64,000 bases of DNA from Pseudomonas sp. Irchel 3E13 (lineage in GTDB: Bacteria > Pseudomonadota > Gammaproteobacteria > Pseudomonadales > Pseudomonadaceae). Positions 18,980 through 27,589 of this stretch are shown piece after piece. A program made the position numbers and the translations under genes. The notes under the pieces are model-generated. The model was not told where the DNA came from and searched no databases. It was given only the letters and a program-made list of their open reading frames with translations. The stretch is taken from assembly GCF_900187455.1 (NCBI RefSeq), contig NZ_FYDX01000022.1, forward strand, positions 42,190 to 106,189. Reading direction: 5' to 3'. The first letter of the stretch is position 1; each line of letters opens with the position of its first letter.

Positions 18980-20605
18980 TTATGGCTTCACGCTGACGCC
19001 GTAGAAGTCATTCAGTGCAAACGGACTGATCTTGAAATCCTCCACCGTCTTGCGCATCGGCTGGTAGACCGTGGAGTGGGCGATCGGGGTGATCGGCACC
19101 TGGTCCTTGAGGATGTGCTGGGCCTGTTTGTACAGCGCGATGCGCTTGTTCTGGTCAGTGGTGGTCTTGGCTTCCTTGACCAGCTTGTCGTAGCCGGTGT
19201 CGCACCAGTGGGAGAAGTTGTTGCCGTTGACCGCGTCGCAGCCGTACAGGGTGCCGAGCCAGTTGTCCGGGTCGCCGTTGTCGCCGCTCCAGCCGATCAG
19301 CATGGCGCCGTTCTCGCCGTCCTTGGAGCGTTTGATGTACTCGCCCCATTCGTAGCTGACGATGCGCGCCTTGATGCCGATCTTCGCCCAGTCGGACTGG
19401 AGCATCTCGGCCATCAGCTTGGCGTTGGGGTTGTAAGGGCGCTGCACCGGCATGGCCCACAGGGTGATCTCGGTGCCTTCCTTGACGCCGGCTTCCTTGA
19501 GCAGTTGCCGGGCTTTTTCGGGGTTGTATTCGGTGCCCTTGATGGTGTCGTCGTAAGACCACTGGGTCGGCGGCATGGCGTTGACCGCCAATTGCCCCGC
19601 GCCCTGGTACACCGAATCGATGATCTGCTGCTTGTTCACCGCCATGTCCAGCGCCTGGCGCACCTTGAGCTGGGCCATCGGGTTGGGCTCGTTGCTGCCC
19701 TTGATCTTGTCCATCACGTTGTAGGCGATGTAGCCGAGGTTGAAGCCGGCCTGGGACGGCATCTGCAGGTTCGGATCGGCCTTCAGGGCCTCGAGGTCAG
19801 CGGGGCGCGGGAACAGGGTGACCTGGCACTCGTTTTTCTTCAGCTTCTGCATGCGCACCGAGGCGTCGGTGGTGATGGCGAAGATCAGGTTGTCGATCTT
19901 CACCTCGTCCGGGCTCCAGTAGTCCTTGTTGCCCTTGAAGCGGATCTGCGCGTCTTTCTGGTACTTGCTGAACACGAACGGACCGGTGCCGATGGGCTTC
20001 TGGTTGATGTCCGCGGCCTTGCCCTGCTTGAGCAACTGCTCGGCGTATTCGGCGGACTGGATCGAGGCGAAGCTCATGGCGATGTTCTGGATGAACGCGG
20101 CGTCGACGGCGGCGAGGGTGAACTTCACGGTGTGCTCGTCGACCTTCTCCACCTGCTTGATGTTCGCGTCCATGCCCATGTCGGTGAAGTACGGGAACTC
20201 GGTGGGGTACGCCTTGCGGAACGGCATGTCCTTGTCGAGCATGCGGTTGAAGGTGAACAGCACGTCGTCGGCGTTGAATGCGCGGGTCGGCTTGAAGTAG
20301 TCGGTGGTGTGGAACTTGACCCCTTCGCGCAGGTGGAAGGTGTAGCTCAGGCCGTCATCGGCGACGTCCCAGCGGGTTGCCAGGCCGGGAATGACCTGGG
20401 TGCCGCCGCGCTCGAACTGGGCGAGGCGGTTGAACATGGTTTCGGAGGAGGCGTCGAAGTCGGTGCCGGTGGTGTACTGCGCGGGGTCGAAGCCGGCGGG
20501 GCTGCCTTCGGAGCAGTAGACGAGATTGCTCGCGGCGTGCGCGGCCGGAGTGGCGGCGAGCAGACCTGCGCCGACCAGGAACGGAATGACTGCGGTTTTC
20601 AGCAT
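18980..20605 (-). CDS. DppA-like dipeptide-binding protein (first copy)
   Basis: Periplasmic peptide-binding protein, 541 aa, first gene of the dipeptide uptake cluster. Signal peptide ends near AATPAAHAAS; mature start NLVYCSEGSPAGFDPAQYTT; conserved KPIGTGPFVFSKYQKDAQIR, MLIGWSGDNGDPDNWLGTLY, VPITPIAHSTVYQPMRK. Very similar to the second copy. The cluster promoter should lie in 20606-20857, which I could not resolve into clear boxes. The P. aeruginosa cluster has a regulator and peptidase (psdR, mdpA) nearby; neither is in this stretch. Confidence 0.93.
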   Translation of the reverse strand: MLKTAVIPFLVGAGLLAATPAAHAASNLVYCSEGSPAGFDPAQYTTGTDFDASSETMFNRLAQFERGGTQVIPGLATRWDVADDGLSYTFHLREGVKFHTTDYFKPTRAFNADDVLFTFNRMLDKDMPFRKAYPTEFPYFTDMGMDANIKQVEKVDEHTVKFTLAAVDAAFIQNIAMSFASIQSAEYAEQLLKQGKAADINQKPIGTGPFVFSKYQKDAQIRFKGNKDYWSPDEVKIDNLIFAITTDASVRMQKLKKNECQVTLFPRPADLEALKADPNLQMPSQAGFNLGYIAYNVMDKIKGSNEPNPMAQLKVRQALDMAVNKQQIIDSVYQGAGQLAVNAMPPTQWSYDDTIKGTEYNPEKARQLLKEAGVKEGTEITLWAMPVQRPYNPNAKLMAEMLQSDWAKIGIKARIVSYEWGEYIKRSKDGENGAMLIGWSGDNGDPDNWLGTLYGCDAVNGNNFSHWCDTGYDKLVKEAKTTTDQNKRIALYKQAQHILKDQVPITPIAHSTVYQPMRKTVEDFKISPFALNDFYGVSVKP

Positions 20606-20763
20606 GGTGGCCTCATTGTTGTCATTTTTTGAGCGGGCGGCCTTGTGAGCCGACCTGCGGATATTTATGCCAACGATTGAGGATAGCTGTTTGGTGGGAA
20701 AGTGAAGCGGGGGGGCAGGCAGGAGACCGGGTCGTGGCGGCTAGGCGCTAGCCGACTGTTTTT

Positions 20764-20816
20764 AGCGCTCTTGAGATCGAGCGCCGCGCGGGCGGCGCTC
20801 GATCTCAAGGGCGCTG
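20764..20816. other. Long near-perfect hairpin downstream of the SIMPL gene
   Basis: TTGAGATCGAGCGCCGC (20771-20787) pairs with GCGGCGCTCGATCTCAA (20792-20808); the flanks GCGCTC and GGGCGC extend the stem with one mismatch. The loop is 4 nt. It lies 3' of the minus-strand SIMPL gene and upstream of the dipeptide cluster. Runs of A, not U, follow on the minus strand, so it is not a standard intrinsic terminator. Confidence 0.6.
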
Positions 20817-20857
20817 GAAAACTCCCGACATGCGCCCAGTGGCCGTAGAAACCCCGT

Positions 20858-21568
20858 TTAAGGCATCTGCACTTCAATAGTGCCATCCGCGCTGATGCTC
20901 ACCTGCGCAGTGCCGGCTTCGACCTGCGGCGACGGCGCGGCTTCGGCATCCATGCTGGCCTTCATCATCATCGGCGCACGCATGTACGGCTGTGGGTAGC
21001 CGCTGCTGTTGAGGTTCAGGCTGACCACTTTGTAGCCCTTGCCGCCCAACGCCTCGGTGGCGATCTGCGCGCGGGCCTTGAAGGCGTCGACCGCGTCCTT
21101 GAGCAGTTCGTCTTCGCTGGTCTTGCGTGTTGCGGGCGCAACGGCGAAGTCCATGCCGCCCATTTTCAGGGTTTGCAGCAGCTCGCCGGTCAGGCCGGAG
21201 AGGGCCGGGAAATTGCCGCTTTCCAGGCGCAGTTCGGCGCGTTCACGCCAGCCGGTGATTTTCTGGCCTTTGTCGTCGTAGATCGGGTAGGCATTGCGGC
21301 TGCCCTGGCTGATCTTCACGTCCTTGGCCTGACGGGCCTTTTCCAGCGCCTTGTTCAGCGTGGTGGTGATCTCGGCGGCGAGTTTCGCCGGATCAGTGTT
21401 CTGTGCTTCGCTGTACAGGGTCACGACCATCAGGTCGCGGGTCACTTCCTTGCTGGCTTCGGCGCGCAGCGATACCTGGTTGTAACGCGGCTCGTCCGCC
21501 AGAACGGGAAGGCTGGCCAGGAGGCTGGCGGCCAGCAGGACCTTGGCGCTACGGCTAGGGGTATGCAT
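20858..21568 (-). CDS. SIMPL-domain (DUF541, YggE-like) periplasmic protein
   Basis: Exported protein, 236 aa, of the SIMPL/DUF541 family related to E. coli YggE, linked there to oxidative-stress tolerance. Signal peptide MHTPSRSAKVLLAASLLASL then PVLADEPRYN; family segments VSLRAEASKEVTRDLMVVTL, GWRERAELRLES and FKARAQIATEALGGKGYKVV. I chose ATG 21568 with AAGGAG just upstream; the frame runs on to 21667 without a signal sequence. It diverges from roxS, with about 196 bp between starts. Biochemical role unknown. Confidence 0.85.
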   Translation of the reverse strand: MHTPSRSAKVLLAASLLASLPVLADEPRYNQVSLRAEASKEVTRDLMVVTLYSEAQNTDPAKLAAEITTTLNKALEKARQAKDVKISQGSRNAYPIYDDKGQKITGWRERAELRLESGNFPALSGLTGELLQTLKMGGMDFAVAPATRKTSEDELLKDAVDAFKARAQIATEALGGKGYKVVSLNLNSSGYPQPYMRAPMMMKASMDAEAAPSPQVEAGTAQVSISADGTIEVQMP

Positions 21569-21764
21569 GGATAACTCCTTGAAAAATGGGCGTGGCCGAT
21601 ACGATCCTGTGCCACGCAGACCCTGTCTGACCTTGAAAATAGCAGCAAGGTTCCAGAAGGCCATCATTTATCCCCGGTGTGGCGAGTTGCCGCATTGCTG
21701 CAGACCAGGGCGTCGCTTGGGTATACTCGCGGCGGTTTACCTGGAGCACTCATCAGGAGAGCTC

Positions 21765-23021
21765 ATGCTCGCCCCCGAAAAAATGCTGTCCGCCACCCGC
21801 CAGAATCTCTGGCGTCTGACGCTTGTCCGCACCCTGGTACTGGCCGCGCAGGCCGGTTCGGTCGGGGTCGCCTACTGGACTGAACTCCTTCCGCTGCCCT
21901 GGCTGGCCCTGAGTGTCACCCTCGGGTTTTCCATGGTGCTGTGCCTGGTCACCGCCCTGCGCCTGCGCGCCTCGCTGCCGGTTACCGAGCTGGAATACGC
22001 GGTGCAACTGGCCTGCGACCTGCTGATCCACAGCGCCTTGCTGTATTTCTCCGGCGGATCGACCAACCCTTTCGTTTCCTATTACCTGGTGCCGTTGGCG
22101 ATTGCCGCGGTGACGTTGCCGTGGGTCTATTCGTTGATCCTCTCGGGCATCGCGCTGGTGGCCTACACCCTGCTGCTGATGCAGTTCTATCCGCTGGAAA
22201 CCTTCCCCATGGCGCGGGAGAAGATGCAGATCTACGGCATGTGGCTGAGTTTCGCCCTGGCCGCAGCGGTGATCACCTTCTTCGCGGCGAAGATGGCCGA
22301 GGAACTGCGCCGTCAGCAGCAGTTCCAGGCCCAACGCCGCGAGGAAGGGCTGCGCGACCAGCAGCTACTGGCCGTGGCCACCCAGGCTGCGGGCGCCGCC
22401 CACGAACTGGGCACGCCGCTGGCGACCATGAGCGTGCTGATCAGCGAGATGCGCCAGGACCATACCGACCCGCTGTTGCAGGAAGACCTCGGTGTGCTCC
22501 AGGAACAGGTCAAGCAGTGCAAGTACACCTTGCAGCAACTGGTGCGCGCCGCCGAAGCCAACCGGCGCATGGTGGTGGAAGACCAGCCGGTGACCTTCTG
22601 GCTCGATGAATCGCTCAACCGCTGGCACCTGATGCGCCCCGAAGCCAGTTACCGCTTCCAGCGCCTCGGCCAGGGCGAGGTGCCGCGCCTGGCGCCGCCA
22701 CCTGACCTGACCCAGGCCCTGCTGAATTTGCTGAACAACGCCGCCGATGCTTGTCCCGATGGGCTGGAAGTACACCTGGATTGGGACGCTTCCGACATCG
22801 TCATCAGCATCCGCGACCATGGCCCCGGTGTCCCGGTGGCCATCGCCGAACAGATCGGCAAACCCTTCTTTACCACCAAGGGCAAGGGCTTTGGCCTGGG
22901 CCTGTTCTTGAGCAAGGCCAGCGTGACCCGTGCTGGCGGCTCGGTAAAACTCTATAGTCACGAAGAAGGCGGTACGCTCACTGAGCTACGCTTGCCGCGT
23001 GACGCGCGAGGAGATGTGTGA
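21765..23021 (+). CDS. roxS: Redox-sensing histidine kinase RoxS (RegB/PrrB family)
   Basis: Membrane sensor kinase, 418 aa. About six N-terminal hydrophobic spans include the quinone-site motif GGSTNPF (GGxxNPF) in LLYFSGGSTNPFVSYYLVPL. The H-box is AAHELGTPLATMSVLI; a Cys about 39 residues later (QVKQCKY) matches the redox-active Cys position of RegB. N-box LLNNAADACP and G-boxes RDHGPGVP and GKGFGLGLFLSKA complete the ATPase domain. Start ATG 21765 has AGGAGA upstream; the longer frame to 21543 is unsupported. It overlaps roxR by one base. In P. aeruginosa RoxSR controls the cyanide-insensitive oxidase. Confidence 0.93.
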   Translation: MLAPEKMLSATRQNLWRLTLVRTLVLAAQAGSVGVAYWTELLPLPWLALSVTLGFSMVLCLVTALRLRASLPVTELEYAVQLACDLLIHSALLYFSGGSTNPFVSYYLVPLAIAAVTLPWVYSLILSGIALVAYTLLLMQFYPLETFPMAREKMQIYGMWLSFALAAAVITFFAAKMAEELRRQQQFQAQRREEGLRDQQLLAVATQAAGAAHELGTPLATMSVLISEMRQDHTDPLLQEDLGVLQEQVKQCKYTLQQLVRAAEANRRMVVEDQPVTFWLDESLNRWHLMRPEASYRFQRLGQGEVPRLAPPPDLTQALLNLLNNAADACPDGLEVHLDWDASDIVISIRDHGPGVPVAIAEQIGKPFFTTKGKGFGLGLFLSKASVTRAGGSVKLYSHEEGGTLTELRLPRDARGDV

Positions 23022-23581
23022 TGAGTGATGAAATCCAGGTTGAAGGTGAAGAACTGCCGCACCTGCTGCTGGTCGACGACGACGCGACCTTTACCCGGGT
23101 GATGGCCCGTGCCATGAGCCGCCGCGGTTTCCGCGTCAGCACCGCCAGCTCTGCGGAGGAAGGACTGGTGCTGGCCCAGCAGGACATACCGGACTACGCC
23201 ACGCTGGACCTCAAGATGGAAGGCGACTCCGGCCTGGTGCTGCTGCCCAAGCTGCTGGAGCTTGATCCGGAAATGCGCGTGGTGATCCTCACGGGTTATT
23301 CGAGCATCGCCACTGCGGTGGAGGCCATCAAGCGCGGCGCCTGCAATTACCTGTGCAAGCCGGCGGACGCCGATGACGTGCTGGCGGCGCTGCTGTCCGA
23401 GCACGCTGATCTGGACAGCCTGGTGCCGGAAAACCCGATGTCGGTGGACCGCCTGCAGTGGGAGCACATCCAGCGCGTGCTGGCCGAGCACGAAGGCAAT
23501 ATCTCCGCCACCGCCCGCGCCCTGGGCATGCATCGGCGCACCTTGCAGCGCAAGCTGCAGAAGCGGCCGGTTCGGCGCTGA
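23021..23581 (+). CDS. roxR: Response regulator RoxR (RegA/PrrA family)
   Basis: Two-component regulator, 186 aa. The receiver domain (about 15-130) has the acidic pocket LLVDDD, the phospho-acceptor in ATLDLKMEGDSGL, Thr in VVILTGYSS and Lys in YLCKPAD. A linker leads to a Fis-type helix-turn-helix at the C-terminus (GNISATARALGMHRRTLQRK), the highly conserved RegA DNA-binding helix. ATG 23021 overlaps the kinase stop as TGATG; an in-frame GTG at 23018 is possible but less likely given GAGGAG spacing. It pairs with RoxS. Confidence 0.94.
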   Translation: MSDEIQVEGEELPHLLLVDDDATFTRVMARAMSRRGFRVSTASSAEEGLVLAQQDIPDYATLDLKMEGDSGLVLLPKLLELDPEMRVVILTGYSSIATAVEAIKRGACNYLCKPADADDVLAALLSEHADLDSLVPENPMSVDRLQWEHIQRVLAEHEGNISATARALGMHRRTLQRKLQKRPVRR

Positions 23582-23584
23582 TCC

Positions 23585-23613
23585 TTTTTGGGGCTGCTCT
23601 GCGGCCCCAAAAA
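23585..23613. other. Hairpin after roxR
   Basis: TTTTTGGGGC (23585-23594) pairs with GCCCCAAAAA (23604-23613) over a 9-nt loop. Perfectly self-complementary, it reads the same on both strands, but the U-run precedes rather than follows the stem, so termination strength is doubtful. Confidence 0.45.
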
Positions 23614-23711
23614 TCTGCCTGTTTCCTGCAATTCATCCGGAAACCCCCGTCCCTGACGCCTGTGCTGGCGTATTATTAGCCACCTAACGACAGGCCACGG
23701 AACTCTCCCGC

Positions 23712-24653
23712 ATGCTCGCCCTTTTCATCCAGACGCTGAACATCACCGCCCCGGTGTTCGCGATGCTGTTCATGGGCGTGCTGCTGCGCCGCATCAATGC
23801 GATCAACGACGGCTTCATCCAGACCTCGTCGGCCCTGGTGTTCAACGTCTGCATGCCGGCGCTGCTGTTTCTCGGCATTTACCACGCCGACCTCGAGGCC
23901 GCGGTCAAACCCGGCCTGCTGCTGTACTTCATCGCCGCCACCTTAGGCAGTTTCGCCTTGGCCTGGCTGATTGCCATCTGGCGCTGTCCCCGGGAAGATC
24001 GCGGCATCTACACGCAGGGTGCGTTTCGCGGCAACAACGGTGTGGTCGGGTTGGCGCTGGCGGCCAGCATGTATGGCGACTACGGCATCTCACTCGGCGC
24101 GATTCTCGCCGGGCTGGTGATCCTGCTCTACAACTCGCTGTCGTCGGTGGTGCTGGCGGTGTACAGCCCGACGGTCAAGTCCGATCCGTGGAGCATCCTC
24201 AAGAGCATCCTGCGCAATCCGTTGATCATCAGTGTGCTGGCGGCGACGCCGATGGCCTATGCCAAGGTGCCGTTGCCCAACTGGCTGCTGACGTCGGCGG
24301 ATTACCTGGCTCAGATGACCTTGCCGCTGGCGTTGATCTGCATCGGCGGGACGCTGTCGCTGGCCTCGTTGCGGGCCAGTGGCCGGATGGCGGTCAGTTC
24401 CAGCCTGGTGAAAATGGTCTGGCTGCCGCTGATATTCACCTTTGGCGGCTGGCTATGCGGCTTTCGCGGGGCGGAACTGGGCATCCTGTTCCTCTATATT
24501 GGCAGCCCGACCGCGGCGGCCAGTTATGTAATGGCCAGGGCGGCCAATGGCAACCATGAGCTGGCGGCGTCGATCATTGTGATCACCACCCTGGCGGCTG
24601 CGCTTACAACCAATATCGGAATCTTCCTCTTGCAGTGGGGAGGATGGATCTAG
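23712..24653 (+). CDS. AEC-family transporter (auxin efflux carrier-like)
   Basis: Inner-membrane carrier, 313 aa, with about ten hydrophobic spans in two halves of five, the AEC/BART layout. N-terminus MLALFIQTLNITAPVFAMLF, then SSALVFNVCMPALLFLGIYH; conserved middle FRGNNGVVGLALAASMYG and C-terminal IGSPTAAASYVMARAANGNH. Related members export malonate, malate or other weak acids; the substrate here is unknown. It is followed 52 bp later by aroP on the same strand, possibly sharing a transcript. Confidence 0.88.
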   Translation: MLALFIQTLNITAPVFAMLFMGVLLRRINAINDGFIQTSSALVFNVCMPALLFLGIYHADLEAAVKPGLLLYFIAATLGSFALAWLIAIWRCPREDRGIYTQGAFRGNNGVVGLALAASMYGDYGISLGAILAGLVILLYNSLSSVVLAVYSPTVKSDPWSILKSILRNPLIISVLAATPMAYAKVPLPNWLLTSADYLAQMTLPLALICIGGTLSLASLRASGRMAVSSSLVKMVWLPLIFTFGGWLCGFRGAELGILFLYIGSPTAAASYVMARAANGNHELAASIIVITTLAAALTTNIGIFLLQWGGWI

Positions 24654-24705
24654 ATTCTCCGGGTACAACAATTCCAACACAGCCTCTTACGTCTGAGGAC
24701 ACTTC

Positions 24706-26070
24706 ATGCAAGACCAGATCACGCCCGAGCGTTTACACCGCGGGCTGAAAAACCGTCATATCCAACTGATCGCCCTGGGCGGGGCGATCGGTACGGGCCT
24801 GTTCCTCGGCATCGCCCAGACCATCCAGATGGCCGGCCCGTCGGTGCTGCTGGGTTACGCGATCGCCGGCATCATCGCCTTCTTCATCATGCGCCAGCTT
24901 GGCGAAATGGTCGTGGAAGAGCCGGTGTCCGGCACGTTCAGCCACTTCGCCCACAAATACTGGAGCCCGCTCGCCGGCTTCATGTCGGGCTGGAACTACT
25001 GGGTGCTCTATGTGCTGGTCGGCATGGCCGAACTGACGGCGGTGGGCATCTATGTCCAGTACTGGTGGCCGGACTTCCCGACCTGGGCCACGGCGGCGAT
25101 CTTCTTCGTCGTCATCAACCTGATGAACGTGAGTCAGGTGAAGGTCTACGGTGAAATGGAGTTCTGGTTCGCCCTGATCAAGGTCGTGGCCATCCTCGGC
25201 ATGATCGGTTTTGGTGGCTACATGCTGTTCAGCGGTACCGGCGGCCCGGATGCCAGCGTCGCCAACCTCTGGCAGCACGGCGGCTTCTTCCCCAACGGTG
25301 CCACGGGCCTGATGATGGCCATGGCCGTGATCATGTTCTCGTTCGGCGGCCTGGAACTGGTGGGTATCACCGCTGCCGAGGCCGATAACCCGCGCCACAG
25401 CATTCCGCGCGCCACCAATCAGGTGATCTACCGCATCCTGCTGTTCTATATCGGCGCCCTGGCCGTGCTGCTGGCGCTGTACCCGTGGCAGAAAGTGGTC
25501 AGTGGCGGCAGCCCGTTCGTGATGATCTTCCACGACCTGGACAGCAACCTGGTGGCGACCGTGCTCAATCTGGTGGTGCTGACCGCCGCGCTGTCGGTCT
25601 ACAACAGTTGCGTGTACTGCAACAGCCGCATGCTGTTCGGCCTGGCGACCCAGGGCGATGCGCCGAAGAAACTGCTCAAGGTCAATGCCAAGGGTGTTCC
25701 GCTGGCGGCGCTGGGCATTTCCGCGCTGGCTACAGGCCTGTGTGTGCTCATCAACTACTACATCCCGCGTGAGGCCTTCGGCCTGCTGATGTCGCTGGTG
25801 GTGTCGTCGCTGGTGATCAACTGGGGGATCATCAGCATCACCCACCTGAAATTCCGCCAGGCCAAGGCGGCTCAGGGTCAGGAAACCTTCTACAAGAGCC
25901 TCGGCTATCCACTGACCAACTACCTGTGTCTGGCCTTCCTGGCGTTCATTCTGGTGGTGATGTGGATGACCGAAGGGATCCGCATCTCTGTCGAGTTGAT
26001 CCCGGTCTGGCTGCTGGTGCTGTGGGGTGCTTACAAGCTGACCCGCGGCCGCAAGACCGCCAAGGCCTGA
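24706..26070 (+). CDS. aroP: Aromatic amino acid permease AroP
   Basis: Amino acid/proton symporter, 454 aa, with 12 predicted spans, APC superfamily. The N-terminus RGLKNRHIQLIALGGAIGTG, then LFLGIAQTIQMAGPSVLLGY and IAFFIMRQLGEMVVEEPVSG, closely follows E. coli AroP; FSFGGLELVGITAAEADNPR and SVYNSCVYCNSRMLFGLA are also shared. Phe, Tyr and Trp are the expected substrates, though PheP-like specificity cannot be excluded. It ends 21 bp from a convergent gene. Confidence 0.88.
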   Translation: MQDQITPERLHRGLKNRHIQLIALGGAIGTGLFLGIAQTIQMAGPSVLLGYAIAGIIAFFIMRQLGEMVVEEPVSGTFSHFAHKYWSPLAGFMSGWNYWVLYVLVGMAELTAVGIYVQYWWPDFPTWATAAIFFVVINLMNVSQVKVYGEMEFWFALIKVVAILGMIGFGGYMLFSGTGGPDASVANLWQHGGFFPNGATGLMMAMAVIMFSFGGLELVGITAAEADNPRHSIPRATNQVIYRILLFYIGALAVLLALYPWQKVVSGGSPFVMIFHDLDSNLVATVLNLVVLTAALSVYNSCVYCNSRMLFGLATQGDAPKKLLKVNAKGVPLAALGISALATGLCVLINYYIPREAFGLLMSLVVSSLVINWGIISITHLKFRQAKAAQGQETFYKSLGYPLTNYLCLAFLAFILVVMWMTEGIRISVELIPVWLLVLWGAYKLTRGRKTAKA

Positions 26071-26091
26071 CGGTCTTCGGGAAGTGGTCGA

Positions 26092-26472
26092 TCAGCCTGG
26101 CTGTTGCCAGGTGTCGATCACTTCCTGCGCCGCGCGGAACGCGTCGATCGCCGCCGGCACACCCGCATAGACTGCGCAATGCAGCAATGCTTCGCGAATC
26201 TCTTCCACCGTACAGCCATTGTTCAGGGCACCACGCACGTGGCCCTTGAGTTCCTGCGGGCACTTGAGCGCAGTGAGGGCGGCCAGGGTGATCAGGCTGC
26301 GGGTTTTCAGCGGCAGGCCTTCGCGGCTCCAGACGCTACCCCAGGCGTGTTCGTTGACGAACTCTTGCAGCGGCGCGTTGAACTCGGTGGCGTTGCCCAG
26401 TGCGCGGTCAACGAAGACGTCGCCCATGACCTGGCGGCGAACCTGTTCGCCGGTTTTCTTCGTATCGCCCAT
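26092..26472 (-). CDS. Carboxymuconolactone decarboxylase-family protein (PcaC-like)
   Basis: Small enzyme-like protein, 126 aa. It resembles PcaC: GEQVRRQVMGDVFVDRAL, then EFVNEHAWGSVWSREGLPLK, TRSLITLAALTALKCPQELK, and HCAVYAGVPAAIDAF. PcaC decarboxylates 4-carboxymuconolactone in the protocatechuate pathway, but no other pca gene is near, and the AhpD-type CxxC is absent, so an aromatic-degradation role is uncertain. Start ATG 26472 has AAGGAA upstream; the frame to 26550 is a poor extension. Confidence 0.8.
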   Translation of the reverse strand: MGDTKKTGEQVRRQVMGDVFVDRALGNATEFNAPLQEFVNEHAWGSVWSREGLPLKTRSLITLAALTALKCPQELKGHVRGALNNGCTVEEIREALLHCAVYAGVPAAIDAFRAAQEVIDTWQQPG

Positions 26473-26482
26473 CTTGTTTTCC

Positions 26483-27568
26483 TTAGTGTTGGCGGCGCCA
26501 GGCGCGCAGGGTGGTGTAGAGCAACACGGCCCCCAGCGCTGGCAGGACATAGAACAACATCAGTTGCTCCAGGCGGTTGGCCAGCGGCATGCCGGTGGTG
26601 AAGGCCACCACGTGCAGACCATAGGCCAGATACAGGCAGAGAAACACCAGGCCTTCGGCGCGCGTGACCCGGTACCCGGAATAGAACACCGGCAGGCTCA
26701 AGGCGGCGACGCCGAGCATCACGGGCAGGTCGAAGGCCAGGGCATTGGGCGAGATCGACAGCGGTTCCGGGGTCAGCACGGCGGTCAGGCCGAGCACGCC
26801 CAGCAGGTTGAACAGGTTGCTGCCGATCACGTTGCCCACGGCGATTTCCCGTTCACCGCGAATGGCGGCGATGAGCGAAGTCGCCAGTTCCGGCAGCGAG
26901 GTGCACACGGCAACCACGGTCAGACCGATGATGCGTTCCGACAGGCCAAGGTCCGTGGCGACTTCCACTGCCGCCTCCAGCAGCAGGTGCCCGGCCAGAC
27001 TGAGCAGACCAAGACCGATGGCCATCAGCAACAGGGTGCCGGCCCAGAAGCCCGCGCCCCGTTGCGGCTGATGCCCCGGCGCGTGGTGGATGCGGGTGTG
27101 GTGGCGTGACTGGCGCCACAGGATCGCCAGGTACGCCACAAGCCCGAGCAACAGCAGTGCGCCTTCCCAGTGATCGAGCGCTTCGTTCAGCGCCAGCAGG
27201 TACACCAGCAGGCTGGCGCCGATCATCAACGGGATATCCAGGCGCACCAGTTGCCGCGACACGCGCAGCGGAATGATCAGCGCGGCCAGGCCGAGGGTGA
27301 CGAGAATGTTGAAGATGTTGCTGCCGATCACGCTGCCCACCGCCACATCGGGGGCGCCGGTGTAGGCGGCTTGCAGGCTGACGGTGAGTTGCGGCGCGCT
27401 GCTACCGAACGCCACCAGGCTCAGGCCGATGATCAGCGGGCGGACTTGCAGGCTGGCGGCCAGGCGCAGGGCGCCGCGCACCAGCAGCTCGGCGCCAAGC
27501 ACCAGCAGGATAAGGCCGCTGCACAGTTGCAGCAGGCTGAAGGTGGGTAAAGCGGCCAGGTTGAAAAT
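26483..27568 (-). CDS. Na+/Ca2+ exchanger-family antiporter (YrbG-like), ATT start
   Basis: Inner-membrane cation antiporter, about 361 aa, with the duplicated alpha repeats of the CaCA superfamily: alpha-1 VAFGSSAPQLTVSLQAAYTG (then APDVAVGSVIGSNIFNILVT) and alpha-2 VCTSLPELATSLIAAIRG (then EREIAVGNVIGSNLFNL). The usual alpha-1 Glu (SxPEL) is Gln here. No ATG, GTG or TTG gives a full N-terminus: GTG 27502 would cut off half of the first span. An ATT at 27568 (IFNLAALPTF) has GGAG 7 bp upstream, and the frame opens just beyond it. I therefore propose an ATT start. It follows the RlpA-like gene by 21 bp. Confidence 0.82.
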   Translation of the reverse strand: MFNLAALPTFSLLQLCSGLILLVLGAELLVRGALRLAASLQVRPLIIGLSLVAFGSSAPQLTVSLQAAYTGAPDVAVGSVIGSNIFNILVTLGLAALIIPLRVSRQLVRLDIPLMIGASLLVYLLALNEALDHWEGALLLLGLVAYLAILWRQSRHHTRIHHAPGHQPQRGAGFWAGTLLLMAIGLGLLSLAGHLLLEAAVEVATDLGLSERIIGLTVVAVCTSLPELATSLIAAIRGEREIAVGNVIGSNLFNLLGVLGLTAVLTPEPLSISPNALAFDLPVMLGVAALSLPVFYSGYRVTRAEGLVFLCLYLAYGLHVVAFTTGMPLANRLEQLMLFYVLPALGAVLLYTTLRAWRRQH

Positions 27569-27589
27569 GGTCGGGCTCCGAAAACAGGA

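Noticed and set aside
23585..23613. Standard intrinsic terminator after roxR
   Set aside because: The stem is good but the T-run lies before the stem on both strands, so I kept it only as a hairpin.
26092..26472. A protocatechuate (pca) catabolic locus
   Set aside because: Only a single PcaC-like gene is present; no pcaB, pcaD, pcaGH or pcaIJ nearby.
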